The position numbers were made by a program, and so were the translations under genes. Shown here piece by piece: positions 16,633 to 25,233 of a DNA stretch of 30,269 nt; position 1 is the stretch's first letter; each line of letters begins with the position of its first letter. The notes below the pieces were generated by a model, which saw nothing but the letters and a program-made list of their open reading frames with translations, was not told the origin of the DNA and searched no databases. Source of the stretch: a virus; IMG/VR virus record IMGVR_UViG_3300008107_005139, positions 1-30,269 of that record. One strand, written 5' to 3'.

Positions 16633-16968
16633 ATGGTAGAAGAACTGAAAATATATAAAGATACAAGTGAATTAGTTAAAAGAGTTTTTATAATAGTTAA
16701 AAATTTCCCTAGAGATTATAAGTATACTATTGGATCTAGAATTCAAAATACTGCATTAGATTGTGTTGAGTTGATTTATAAAGCATCTAGACATAAGCAA
16801 AAAGAGAAAGACTTAGATGAGTTAGTATCTTCTTTAGATTTTTTATCTTATTTAATTAGAATTTCTAAAGACATGAATATTGTGACAGAAAAACAATATT
16901 CTCTTTATATTGAAAGAAGTATTCCATGCGTAAAACAAGCATCAGGATGGTTGAGGTCTGCTAAATAG
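16633..16968 (+). CDS. avd: Avd, DGR accessory variability determinant (111 aa)
   Basis: A small, basic, all-helical protein of the size of known Avd proteins. In that family it forms a pentamer of four-helix bundles that binds the DGR reverse transcriptase and template RNA and is needed for mutagenic retrohoming. The typical helix pair is visible (SELVKRVFIIVKNFPRDYKYTIGSRIQNTALDCVELIYKAS), and the C-terminus is basic. The frame is open upstream to 16546, but that part runs through the end of the target gene, so ATG 16633 is chosen; CGAGA lies just upstream. Its place between VR and TR matches the BPP-1 order target-avd-TR-RT. Confidence 0.88.
   Translation: MVEELKIYKDTSELVKRVFIIVKNFPRDYKYTIGSRIQNTALDCVELIYKASRHKQKEKDLDELVSSLDFLSYLIRISKDMNIVTEKQYSLYIERSIPCVKQASGWLRSAK
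16961..16967 (+). promoter_or_regulatory. Possible late box CTAAATA before the template RNA
   Basis: Overlaps the avd stop codon, about 160 nt ahead of the template repeat. It would allow separate late transcription of template RNA and RT. A 7-bp inverted repeat (GTTGAGT at 16968-16974, ACTCAAC at 17020-17026) follows directly. Confidence 0.3.
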
Positions 16969-17250
16969 TTGAGTCATTCATAATGAGCAGAATATTATTT
17001 CGTCAAGAAATAGTAGTGTACTCAACTCACGCGATTTTCATACCTTAATAGGGTAAAGGTTTTAAATATATTTTTAAAACACTTTCTTCTAAAGAGAAAC
17101 TTGTGAATGAAAATCAAATTTGTTGTTCCTCGAACAACTACTGGAGTTCTACTGAGAACAATACCAACAATGCGTACAATGTGAACTTTAATAATGGCAA
17201 CACGAACAACAACAATAAGAACAACAACAACTGTGTTCGTCCGTTTCGGG
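16969..17250 (+). ncRNA. DGR template RNA region (limits approximate)
   Basis: The gap between avd and the RT gene holds the template repeat and about 155 nt of upstream sequence with no convincing gene. In studied DGRs the template RNA includes sequence on both sides of TR, reaching into avd and RT, and folds to present the template. The inverted repeat GTTGAGT/ACTCAAC at 16968-17026 could form the base of such a fold. The RNA ends are not visible in the sequence. Confidence 0.6.
17126..17250 (+). repeat. DGR template repeat (TR)
   Basis: The invariant template for the variable repeat. It is dominated by AAC/AAT codons (19 in the aligned 41) placed exactly where the display domain varies; adenine-directed mutation of AAY gives 15 residues and never a stop. 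It ends 11 nt before the RT start codon. The last 20 nt contain no adenine and match the VR end perfectly. Confidence 0.97.
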
Positions 17251-17261
17251 AGTGAGAAGTT

Positions 17262-18302
17262 ATGAATGACATCACATTTGAAGAAGTTGTAACAGCATAT
17301 TACGACTGCAGAAGAAATAAAAGAAATACATCACAACAATTAGAATTTGAGTTTCATCTAGAACAAAATCTTTGGAAACTCTATGAAGAATTAAATCAAG
17401 AAATTTTTACTCCAGAAGCACATAATTTTTTTATTATAACTTACCCCAAACCAAGAGAAGTTTGGTGCTCAAATTTTAGAGATAGAATAGTTCACCACTT
17501 AATTTATAATAGAACAAATTATATTGAGAATGACTATATTGATAGCACTTTTGCATGTTTAAGAGGAAAAGGAACTTTAAGGTGTGCTCAAAAAGTACAA
17601 AAAACGATGAGAAATTTGTGGAAAGAAAAAGATGACTACAGATTTCTTCATGTAGATATTGCAAATTTTTTTGTTTCAATTGATAGAGAAATTATCAAAA
17701 AACAACTATATCCAAAAATTGAAAATAAAACTACTATCAAACTTATAGAAATATTTTTAAATCAAGTTCCAACAGAAAATTATTACTATACTGGAGATCC
17801 AAAATTAAGAGAGTTGATTCCAGATAGAAAATCACTATTTGGGAAGTCTACTGGTCTTACTATTGGAAACTTAACATCTCAAATTTTTGCCAATCATTAC
17901 TTAAATGAATTTGATTGGTATTGTAAAGAAAATATATCTCAACATTATTTTAGATATATGGATGATTTACTATTTTTTATACTTAAAGATCAAAAAATAT
18001 ATCAAATTATTGATGATATTAATGATTATTTGGCAACTTTAAATATGACTTTAAATTCGTCAAAAACAAAACATAATAAACTTGAGCATGGTGTAAATTT
18101 TGTTGGATACTTTATTAGACCATTCTGCAAATATGTAAGAAATTCAACTAAACAAAGAGCAAAATTGGCAACAAACTGGAAATCAATTAATTCTTATTAT
18201 GGACTCATGAGACAAGCAAACTGTTACAATTTGAGAAAAAAGATTGCTATTCAAAACAATCTAAATATGATAAACTATGAAAAGATGAATCAATTACCAT
18301 GA
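17262..18302 (+). CDS. DGR reverse transcriptase (346 aa)
   Basis: Copies the template RNA into adenine-mutagenised cDNA that replaces the variable repeat. Visible RT motifs are D132 in HVDIANFF (first catalytic Asp), I201-G-N-L-T-S-Q207 (DGR-type motif 4, where other group II-like RTs have QGxxxSP), and Y232-M-D-D235 (catalytic pair). The thumb region contains NFVGYFIRP. The length is usual for DGR RTs. GAGAAG just upstream of ATG is the ribosome site. The stop overlaps the ATG of the next oxygenase gene (ATGA at 18299), so the downstream operon continues directly. Confidence 0.95.
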   Translation: MNDITFEEVVTAYYDCRRNKRNTSQQLEFEFHLEQNLWKLYEELNQEIFTPEAHNFFIITYPKPREVWCSNFRDRIVHHLIYNRTNYIENDYIDSTFACLRGKGTLRCAQKVQKTMRNLWKEKDDYRFLHVDIANFFVSIDREIIKKQLYPKIENKTTIKLIEIFLNQVPTENYYYTGDPKLRELIPDRKSLFGKSTGLTIGNLTSQIFANHYLNEFDWYCKENISQHYFRYMDDLLFFILKDQKIYQIIDDINDYLATLNMTLNSSKTKHNKLEHGVNFVGYFIRPFCKYVRNSTKQRAKLATNWKSINSYYGLMRQANCYNLRKKIAIQNNLNMINYEKMNQLP

Positions 18303-18925
18303 ATTTGACTACAGTTTTCTCTACACCAATTTGGCAAACAGAATATCCACATTTTGAAGAAAATAAGGCACAGTTCACTCAAGCAATAAGAGACTTAAAA
18401 GAAAAATATCCAGAAGGAGTTAAGAAATCAAATCTTTTTGGGTATCATTCTCATGAAAGAATTCATGAGGAAGATTCAAGAATTCACCCACTTCTTCATT
18501 ATGTTGGAGAGATGGCAGTTAAGGCAGCAGAAGATCTTGGTTTTATTTCAGTTGATGTTGCACTGACTTCTGTGTGGTTTAATATCAGTGACAGTAGACA
18601 ATGCATGAATGCAGAACATACGCATGGAGATACATTTTCTGGAGTATTTTATCTCAAAGCACCAGAAGGTAGTGGTAAATTAGTTCTACAGAATACAGGA
18701 ATCAATAGATTGTGGCAAGGACTTTCTTTGGTTGAAAGAAAAAATCAATTTACTGGAGAAAAAATTAGCATTGCTCCAGTAGAAGGAAGTATTGTTATGT
18801 TTCCATCATATCTTCCTCATTGGGTAGAACCTAATGATCATGATGATGAAAGAATTTCAATTGCTTTTAATGCAATTTGTCTTCCTGAAGGTTCACTTGG
18901 TGTTCCACAACAAAATGCAGAATAA
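18299..18925 (+). CDS. 2OG-Fe(II) oxygenase, TIGR02466-like (208 aa)
   Basis: The opening VFSTPIWQTEYP and the core pattern fit the TIGR02466 group of putative 2OG oxygenases, common in marine cyanophages. Metal ligands H109-G-D111 (EHTHGDTFSGVFYL) and H174 (PHWVEPN), with R185 for 2-oxoglutarate, are present. It overlaps the DGR reverse transcriptase stop by ATGA and the next gene by 11 nt, so it is translated in one chain with both. Substrate unknown. Confidence 0.85.
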   Translation: MNLTTVFSTPIWQTEYPHFEENKAQFTQAIRDLKEKYPEGVKKSNLFGYHSHERIHEEDSRIHPLLHYVGEMAVKAAEDLGFISVDVALTSVWFNISDSRQCMNAEHTHGDTFSGVFYLKAPEGSGKLVLQNTGINRLWQGLSLVERKNQFTGEKISIAPVEGSIVMFPSYLPHWVEPNDHDDERISIAFNAICLPEGSLGVPQQNAE

Positions 18926-19724
18926 AGAATACTATTTTATTTCCGGTCTTCCAAGATCTGGTTCTACATTACTTTCTGGAATACTCAAACAAAATCCAGA
19001 GTTTTATGCTGATATTACTTCACCAGTATCAGGAGTAGTTCAAAATACAATTAATGGAATTAGTGGAAGTGAAAATAATTTAAATGTGGATGAAGAAAGA
19101 AGAAAATCAATACTTCAAGGAATTTTTGATGGGTATTATTCATTCACAGAAACTCCAGTAATCTTTGACACATCAAGAGCATGGACTGGAAATACTCCAT
19201 TACTTAAAGCACTTTTTCCCTACACTAAAATTCTTTGTTGTGTAAGAGATATTGGATGGATTTTAGATTCCTTTGAAAGAATTTCTGCAAAAAATCCATT
19301 TCATACAAATACACTAATTCCACAAGAACATAATGCAAATGTGTTCTCAAGATGTGATGCAATGATGAGTAAAGAAGGTGGAATAGTAATGAGTGTATGG
19401 GCACTACTCCATGAAGGATATGCAATGAATCCTGATATGATTAAGTTAATTGAATACAAGGACTTGTGCAAATATCCAGAAAAAACTATGAAATCAATTT
19501 ATGAGTTTATTAATAAACCATACTACAATCACGACTTTGATAATGTAGAATACTCAAATGAAAATTTTGATTTATCTTGCAATCTTAAAGACCTACATAC
19601 AGTAAAAAGAAAAGTAGAGTGGATTGAAAGAAGATCTATTTTACCTCAAGATGTTTGGGAAAAGTATTCTAGTATGGAATTCTGGAGACAAACAAATAAG
19701 AAATCAACATTAGATTATAACTGA
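18915..19724 (+). CDS. PAPS-dependent sulfotransferase (269 aa)
   Basis: Transfers sulfate from PAPS, which the host must supply, most likely to a glycan or protein. The 5'-phosphosulfate loop G11-L-P-R-S-G-S-T18 is textbook. The 3'-phosphate motif R111-D ... S119 (VRDIGWILDSFERI) has the usual Arg and Ser spacing. A C-terminal KRKVEWIERRSILP stretch fits the family. The frame is open further upstream, but ATG 18915 overlaps the preceding gene by a normal 11 nt and begins directly before the nucleotide loop. The next gene follows after 1 nt. Confidence 0.85.
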   Translation: MQNKEYYFISGLPRSGSTLLSGILKQNPEFYADITSPVSGVVQNTINGISGSENNLNVDEERRKSILQGIFDGYYSFTETPVIFDTSRAWTGNTPLLKALFPYTKILCCVRDIGWILDSFERISAKNPFHTNTLIPQEHNANVFSRCDAMMSKEGGIVMSVWALLHEGYAMNPDMIKLIEYKDLCKYPEKTMKSIYEFINKPYYNHDFDNVEYSNENFDLSCNLKDLHTVKRKVEWIERRSILPQDVWEKYSSMEFWRQTNKKSTLDYN

Positions 19725-19725
19725 T

Positions 19726-21438
19726 ATGAACATTTTAGGACTTTATGGTGGATTTAACTGGAATCCAAATAAATCTGCAGACAAAGATAACCTTGCAACT
19801 TGGACTCATGATGCAGGTGTAACATTAATTTCTCATGGAAATCATGTTACTAGTATTTCGGAGGAAAGACTAACCAGAATCAAATATGATGGAAATTTTC
19901 CACAAAATTCAATAGATTATTGCCTATCTGCTGGCAATCTTTCTTATGAAGATATTGATTTAGTTTGTGTTCCTTCAATGTGCTTAACTATTTGGTATAA
20001 GCAATATTATGAAGGAACTATACATGATAAATTAAATTCAATGTTTCCTGATGCAAAAATTAAATTTGTCTCCCATCATTTAAGTCATGCAGCATCTGCA
20101 GTATTCTCTTCTAATTTTAATGAAGGTTCTTTTTTAGTTCTTGATGGTGCTGGTTCACTTTTGTATGCTCATAACTACCAAGATGTAAAACATGTTGAGA
20201 CTAATTCAATAGGATATTTTAATAAAGAAAAAGGAATTTTTAGATTTTTTCCAGGTCTTCCAAATGTCAATGAATTTGGTTCTTATTATCACTCACTATC
20301 TCATAAAATCTACTGTGAAAAAATACAAAAACAAATAAGTGGTTATGATGAAAAATATAGAGAATCTTGGGATGGCAAAATCATGGGTCTTTCTGCCTAT
20401 GGAAGTCATTTAAAATTCACAGAAGAACTTAAAGATTATCAACTTTCAAAAGATCTTGCTTATGAAGATTTGCCCTATGTAACTTTTGATGGTAGACCTT
20501 ATAAGGAAAATCATACTTTTAAAAATGCCGATGAAAAGGCATACATTCTTCAAAAAAACTTTGAGTGTGCTTTGTTGGATTATGTAACTGAACTTAAAGA
20601 AAAGTCCTATCTTGATGATTATGTTTGCCTTGCTGGTGGTTCATTCCTAAATGTTCTTGGAAATAGTGTTCTAAAACAAAGTGGATTATTCAAAGATATT
20701 CATGTTCCGCCATATCCTAATGATGTAGGACTTCATTTTGGTGCTGCTTGTTTTGGTGCATTTCAAAATAAAGAAGAAATTAATTTACCAAATAATATTG
20801 CACTTCTTGGAAAGGAATATTCCCAAGATATTATTGAACAAGAACTTCAAAAGTTTGAATTAAATTATAAAAAATATGAGAACTTTGAAGAACTTTGCGA
20901 ATTTACGGCACAAGAACTCAACAAAAACAAAATCATTGGTTGGTTCCAAAATAGAAGTGAATTTGGTCCAAGAGCATTAGGTTCTAGATCACTTCTTATG
21001 CATCCAGGTCCAGCAAAAAATAAGGACATTATGAACTCCAGAGTAAAGCATAGAGAATACTGGAGACCTTTTGCTGGAATTGTTCTTGAAGAACACCTTA
21101 ATGATTATTTTGAAGAAAACTTTTGTTCTCCTTATATGCTTTACTCTCTTACAGTAAAGGAAGAAAAGAGAGATGAGATTGCTGCAATTACTCATGTAGA
21201 TAATACTTGCAGAATTCAAACAGTCACTCAAGAACTTCAACCAGAAGTCACTACACTGATTCAAAAATTCAAAGAGGTGTCTGGAATTCCTGTGATTCTT
21301 AATACTTCATTTAATGACAATGGAGAACCTATTGTAGAGACACCAGAAGATGCCATAAGAGCATTTAATAATCTTGATATTGATTATTTGGTCATTGGAA
21401 ATTATATTGTTAAAAAAAGTGAGATTGCTTACTCATGA
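19726..21438 (+). CDS. NodU/CmcH-type carbamoyltransferase (570 aa)
   Basis: Carbamoylates a hydroxyl, usually of a sugar, using carbamoyl phosphate and ATP. The N-terminal Kae1-like domain shows HDAGVTLI, SEERLTR, and metal-binding H117-H-L-S-H121, followed by VLDGAGS (D140). The C-terminal YrdC-like domain shows FGPRALGSRSLL and REYWRPFAGIVLEE, then THVDNTCRIQTV and NTSFNDNGEPIVETPEDAI. The length is normal for the family. It sits between a sulfotransferase and a glycosyltransferase, overlapping the latter by ATGA, so the acceptor is probably a sugar made by this operon. Confidence 0.9.
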   Translation: MNILGLYGGFNWNPNKSADKDNLATWTHDAGVTLISHGNHVTSISEERLTRIKYDGNFPQNSIDYCLSAGNLSYEDIDLVCVPSMCLTIWYKQYYEGTIHDKLNSMFPDAKIKFVSHHLSHAASAVFSSNFNEGSFLVLDGAGSLLYAHNYQDVKHVETNSIGYFNKEKGIFRFFPGLPNVNEFGSYYHSLSHKIYCEKIQKQISGYDEKYRESWDGKIMGLSAYGSHLKFTEELKDYQLSKDLAYEDLPYVTFDGRPYKENHTFKNADEKAYILQKNFECALLDYVTELKEKSYLDDYVCLAGGSFLNVLGNSVLKQSGLFKDIHVPPYPNDVGLHFGAACFGAFQNKEEINLPNNIALLGKEYSQDIIEQELQKFELNYKKYENFEELCEFTAQELNKNKIIGWFQNRSEFGPRALGSRSLLMHPGPAKNKDIMNSRVKHREYWRPFAGIVLEEHLNDYFEENFCSPYMLYSLTVKEEKRDEIAAITHVDNTCRIQTVTQELQPEVTTLIQKFKEVSGIPVILNTSFNDNGEPIVETPEDAIRAFNNLDIDYLVIGNYIVKKSEIAYS

Positions 21439-22226
21439 AACCAATACATGTATTTTTAAGGCATTGCTATTATTCCAAACTCCAAGAACTTCCAACAAGA
21501 AACAGACCAGTTTGGTTTAATAAAGAAAAAATATTTGAAAATTTTAAGAATACCATAGACCTTGAACTTGCTGATTATACCATTGTCTATGATGAACACT
21601 TTGGACCTATTGAAGATACTTTCCTAAAAGATGAAAAGAATGTAGAAATCATCAATTGCGGAAAAGAAACTACAAGTTTTCTAAAAACTTTAGATATTGT
21701 CCAATCTAAAAATTTTCAAGACAATAAAATCATTTATTTTCTTGAAGATGATTATTTACATAGACCAAATTGGTGTAGTGTAATTCTTGAAGGATTAAAT
21801 GTTAAACAATTCGATATCAGTTATATTAGTTTAACTGACTTTGATTTTCTTTACGGATTTGAGGATTATAATAAACTTATGCACACTAAAACCACTCATT
21901 GGAAGTCTTCTAGTGGAACAACAAATACTTTTGCAACTAAATATAGGACTCTAAAGGAAGATTTGGATATTCATAAGCATTATTCATTGAATCCTTGGAT
22001 TCCAGAATTGGATGGACAAAAAATGCCTGAACATGAGTTTTCAATTGATTTTGATAAGTTTGTTCAATTATTGGCAGAAAGAGATAGATTATTAATTTCT
22101 CCCATTCCTGGATATGCAACTCATTGTCAATATGGTAAAGAAATTGCAGATCATTTATCTCCGTGTATCAAGTGGGAAGACTACCTAAATATTCCCAAAT
22201 CAAAGAATGTTTTGTTATACTCATGA
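21435..22226 (+). CDS. Glycosyltransferase-like protein, GT-A type (263 aa)
   Basis: The segment KIIYFLEDDYLHRPNW with E104-D-D106 is a nucleotide-sugar/metal motif of GT-A glycosyltransferases, preceded by a variable N-terminal region and followed by LTDFDFLYGFEDY. I do not recognise the exact family. Its overlaps with the carbamoyltransferase upstream (ATGA 21435) and the GT-B gene downstream (ATGA 22223) place it in the glycan pathway. It could transfer the sugar that is carbamoylated. Confidence 0.6.
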   Translation: MKPIHVFLRHCYYSKLQELPTRNRPVWFNKEKIFENFKNTIDLELADYTIVYDEHFGPIEDTFLKDEKNVEIINCGKETTSFLKTLDIVQSKNFQDNKIIYFLEDDYLHRPNWCSVILEGLNVKQFDISYISLTDFDFLYGFEDYNKLMHTKTTHWKSSSGTTNTFATKYRTLKEDLDIHKHYSLNPWIPELDGQKMPEHEFSIDFDKFVQLLAERDRLLISPIPGYATHCQYGKEIADHLSPCIKWEDYLNIPKSKNVLLYS

Positions 22227-23203
22227 GCACTATAATTACTATTGATGGTGGAGTTGGAAGAGCAGTAGCAGCAATACCAGCACTTCTAAAGTATCATAAG
22301 AACCATCCAAATGAAGAGTGGTATGTAATGGTCCATGGTTGGGACTTTATGTTCTGGGGGTTTCCAGAACTCCAAGAAAGAACATTTAATCCCAATGACA
22401 AATCAATCTTTAAGGGTTATTTTTGGAATGCAACTAAAATAATCAAACCAGAACCTTATAGTGTTCCTGCATACTATAGAAATGAAATATCATTGAGAGA
22501 AGCATTTGATATTGAAATTAATGGTTCCACTGATAAAGATTTACCAGAGATGCAATTAAAACTCTCTATGACTGAAATTAGAAATGGTCATAGGGTCATT
22601 GCAGAAGCAAAAAATTACCAAAAGAAAAATAAAACCATAGTCATTCAACCTTATGGAAGTACTGCACTGATGTGTCCATTGGAAATCTTTGATGATAGTT
22701 TGAGATCCATTCCTCAAAAAATGTATCTTACTTTAGTTAATAAACTCTCAAAAGATTATAATATTATCTACATGGGAGCAAAGGAGTTTCATGATGGAAA
22801 AACATATAAACCAGATCCAGATCCATCTTTAAGAGATTGGGCAGGTGTTATTAAAGTAGCAGATTACTTTATTGGTTGTGATAGTTGTGGTCAGCATTTT
22901 GCAAAAGCAGTTGGTCAAAATGCTTCTGTAATGGTTGCAGGAACTCATAAGACTAATGTAACATATCCAGATACATTTCATATTATTGAAAGAGATTGTG
23001 AGTTTCATCCAGATGCCATGAGAATTTCACAAATCCAAGCACAACTTTCTTCAAGATTAAATGAGGAAAGAATTATGTTTACTGATGAAGAAATTGAAAG
23101 TGCTTATCAAACTATTATTCAAAAAATTGAAGGAAATAAAAAGATAAAAGAAAAGACAGAACCAAGTATAAAATTAAATCAAGAAAATCTACTATATAAC
23201 TGA
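22223..23203 (+). CDS. GT-B glycosyltransferase, heptosyltransferase (GT9)-like (326 aa)
   Basis: The N-terminus (IITIDGGVGRAVAAIPALLKY) fits the acceptor domain of GT9 enzymes. The C-terminal half has VIQPYGST and VADYFIGCDSCGQHFAKAVG, which corresponds to the family's D-S/T-G-x-x-H-x-A-x-A-x-G donor motif. GT9 enzymes add heptose or related sugars to LPS cores or proteins. The open frame extends back to 22163, but ATG 22223 overlaps the upstream stop (ATGA) and begins at the conserved domain. Donor sugar unknown. Confidence 0.72.
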   Translation: MSTIITIDGGVGRAVAAIPALLKYHKNHPNEEWYVMVHGWDFMFWGFPELQERTFNPNDKSIFKGYFWNATKIIKPEPYSVPAYYRNEISLREAFDIEINGSTDKDLPEMQLKLSMTEIRNGHRVIAEAKNYQKKNKTIVIQPYGSTALMCPLEIFDDSLRSIPQKMYLTLVNKLSKDYNIIYMGAKEFHDGKTYKPDPDPSLRDWAGVIKVADYFIGCDSCGQHFAKAVGQNASVMVAGTHKTNVTYPDTFHIIERDCEFHPDAMRISQIQAQLSSRLNEERIMFTDEEIESAYQTIIQKIEGNKKIKEKTEPSIKLNQENLLYN

Positions 23204-23205
23204 TT

Positions 23206-24840
23206 ATGAATATTCTATCAATAAATTATGGTCTTCATGATGCTTCTGCTTGTATTTTAAAAGATGGTGAAGTTGCTGTTTATTTTAAAGAAGAAAGATT
23301 AAGTAGATCAAAAAGAGATACAGACCCTGTATTGTCTATTATTGATTGTATTAAAAACTTCAAAGAAAAGATTGATTATGCTCTTGTTATTTCATATCCA
23401 AATGCAAAAAAATATGCAAAATTGACCAATAAGTTATCAAATACGACAATTGAAAATCTAGTTGAGTTTAGTTACAATCATCATTTGTGTCATGCAAGTC
23501 TTGCATTTTATAATAGTGGATTTGAAAAATCTATTGTTGCAGTTGTGGATGGACAAGGTTCAATTTATGCGGATAGTCTAGCAGAATGTGAAACAGTTTA
23601 TCTTGTATCATATCCAAATAATTTTGAGTGTTTAATTAAAAATTTATCAGTTAATAAAGAACATTCCCATTTTGAAGTGGATGAAAAATACGATAGAAAA
23701 ATTATTCCTCACAAAAATTACGAATGTAATGTCAATCAAAAAGAAGGTGGTATAGTTAATGTTTATAATACTGCATCAGTTTTAATTTCTCAGGGAGTTC
23801 TTGAGAATGGAAAAACTATGGGATTGAGTTCTTATGGATCCAAAATAGACTATCCAAATTTTTTCAATAAAAACTCTCAACCAATTTGGGATTTATTCAC
23901 GGATAAAAATTCTCACGAAAGGTTGTTTAATGATCATGAAGATAAAGTAACCAAAGAACTTACAGAAGAAAACCATAAATTCTATGCAGATTATGCTTAT
24001 GAGGTTCAAATTCAAACTCAAGAAGCAGTTGGAAATTTAATTGAAAAGGCAATTCAAAAAAGTGGTTGTAATAATGTTTGTGTAGTCGGTGGTTATGGAA
24101 TGAATATTGTTGCTAATTATTATTACACACAAAGATTTCCTAATGTGAATTTTTATTTTGAACCTAATGCAGACGATGGAGGTCTTCCTATTGGTGCTGC
24201 AATGTTGTATCATCACGCTCTCACAAAAGACAAAACAATTAGACCATTAAAAACTACGGCATTTCATGGTGTTCCTTATAGTGTTTCCCAATACAAAGGA
24301 AAAACCGCATCAATAGAGGAGATTGCGAATCTTCTGCAACAAGATAAATCAGTTGCAGTATATACTGGACTTGCTGAAGCGGGTCAAAGAGCACTAGGAA
24401 ATAGATCAATTTTATTCAATGCACTCAATCCAGATGCAAAGAATATCGTGAACAAAATCAAGAAAAGAGAGTGGTATAGACCATTTGCTGCAATGGTTTT
24501 AGAAGAGGACGCAAATATCTATTTTGATATGGGGAGAATAAAATCAAGTCCTTTTATGACAATCTCTTTTCCTGTAAGAGAAGACTATGTTAATATTATT
24601 TCAGGAGTAACTCATGTAGATAATACTTGTAGAATACAAACAATTTCTAAGAAGAATGGATATACTTATGATCTTCTTCAGGAATTTAAAAAACTAACAG
24701 GTCATGGAATAATTTTAAATACAAGTTTTAATCTTGCTGGAGATCCATTAGTTGAAACTCCAGAAGATGCCTTTAAAACATTAAATCAGTCTTCTCTAGA
24801 TTATTTGTGGTTTGAAGAAACCCAACAATTATTTCGATAA
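23206..24840 (+). CDS. Second carbamoyltransferase, NodU/CmcH type (544 aa)
   Basis: The family features are an N-terminal NYGLHDASACILKDGEVAVYFKEERLSR, metal-binding H92-H-L-C-H96, D115 in VVDGQGS, and a C-terminal QRALGNRSILFN, REWYRPFAAMVLEED, THVDNTCRIQTI and NTSFNLAGDPLVETPEDA. The usual GPRALG is GQRALG here. It is clearly diverged from the first copy (19726-21438), so the two probably act on different positions or sugars rather than being a recent duplication. It starts 2 nt after the GT9-like gene. Confidence 0.88.
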   Translation: MNILSINYGLHDASACILKDGEVAVYFKEERLSRSKRDTDPVLSIIDCIKNFKEKIDYALVISYPNAKKYAKLTNKLSNTTIENLVEFSYNHHLCHASLAFYNSGFEKSIVAVVDGQGSIYADSLAECETVYLVSYPNNFECLIKNLSVNKEHSHFEVDEKYDRKIIPHKNYECNVNQKEGGIVNVYNTASVLISQGVLENGKTMGLSSYGSKIDYPNFFNKNSQPIWDLFTDKNSHERLFNDHEDKVTKELTEENHKFYADYAYEVQIQTQEAVGNLIEKAIQKSGCNNVCVVGGYGMNIVANYYYTQRFPNVNFYFEPNADDGGLPIGAAMLYHHALTKDKTIRPLKTTAFHGVPYSVSQYKGKTASIEEIANLLQQDKSVAVYTGLAEAGQRALGNRSILFNALNPDAKNIVNKIKKREWYRPFAAMVLEEDANIYFDMGRIKSSPFMTISFPVREDYVNIISGVTHVDNTCRIQTISKKNGYTYDLLQEFKKLTGHGIILNTSFNLAGDPLVETPEDAFKTLNQSSLDYLWFEETQQLFR

Positions 24841-24843
24841 AAT

Positions 24844-25212
24844 ATGAACATTATTGATATACCAGTTTCTATTGGAGAATTATTAGATAAAATTATAATT
24901 CTTCAAATTAAAGCAGAAAAAACAGATAATCAATTTGTCCATAAAGAACTTAAAGATCTTATAAAAATTGCAAAGTTTAATAATGTTTATAATGAAGAAT
25001 ATATCAATCAACTAAAAGAAGTAAACTCTACACTATGGGTTGTTGAAGATGAATTGAGAGAATTAGAATCTCAACAAAGATTTGATGATCACTTCATTCA
25101 ACTTGCAAGGTTGGTTTACACTACCAATGATAAAAGAGCATTTATTAAAAAAGAAATAAATAAAAAATATAACTCTACTTATCAAGAAGTAAAGTTATAT
25201 TCCAATAAATAG
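24844..25212 (+). CDS. DUF6165 family protein (122 aa)
   Basis: The N-terminal IPVSIGELLDKIIILQIKAEK is the signature of DUF6165, a small helical family of unknown function often found next to LPS or glycosyltransferase genes. The remainder is helical and charged, ending in a basic tail. It lies 3 nt after the second carbamoyltransferase and is probably the last gene of the contiguous glycan block. No catalytic motif is visible. Confidence 0.72.
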   Translation: MNIIDIPVSIGELLDKIIILQIKAEKTDNQFVHKELKDLIKIAKFNNVYNEEYINQLKEVNSTLWVVEDELRELESQQRFDDHFIQLARLVYTTNDKRAFIKKEINKKYNSTYQEVKLYSNK

Positions 25213-25233
25213 TCTAACAATTGATTTCTAACA

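Noticed and set aside
17103-17255. GTG-started 50-codon frame across the template repeat
   Set aside because: It is open because the template copies a coding repeat. The AAAGAG upstream is weak, and no DGR is known to need template translation.
22163-22222. Upstream start for the GT9-like protein
   Set aside because: The added 20 residues run inside the previous gene and do not match the fold start; ATG 22223 gives the usual ATGA overlap.
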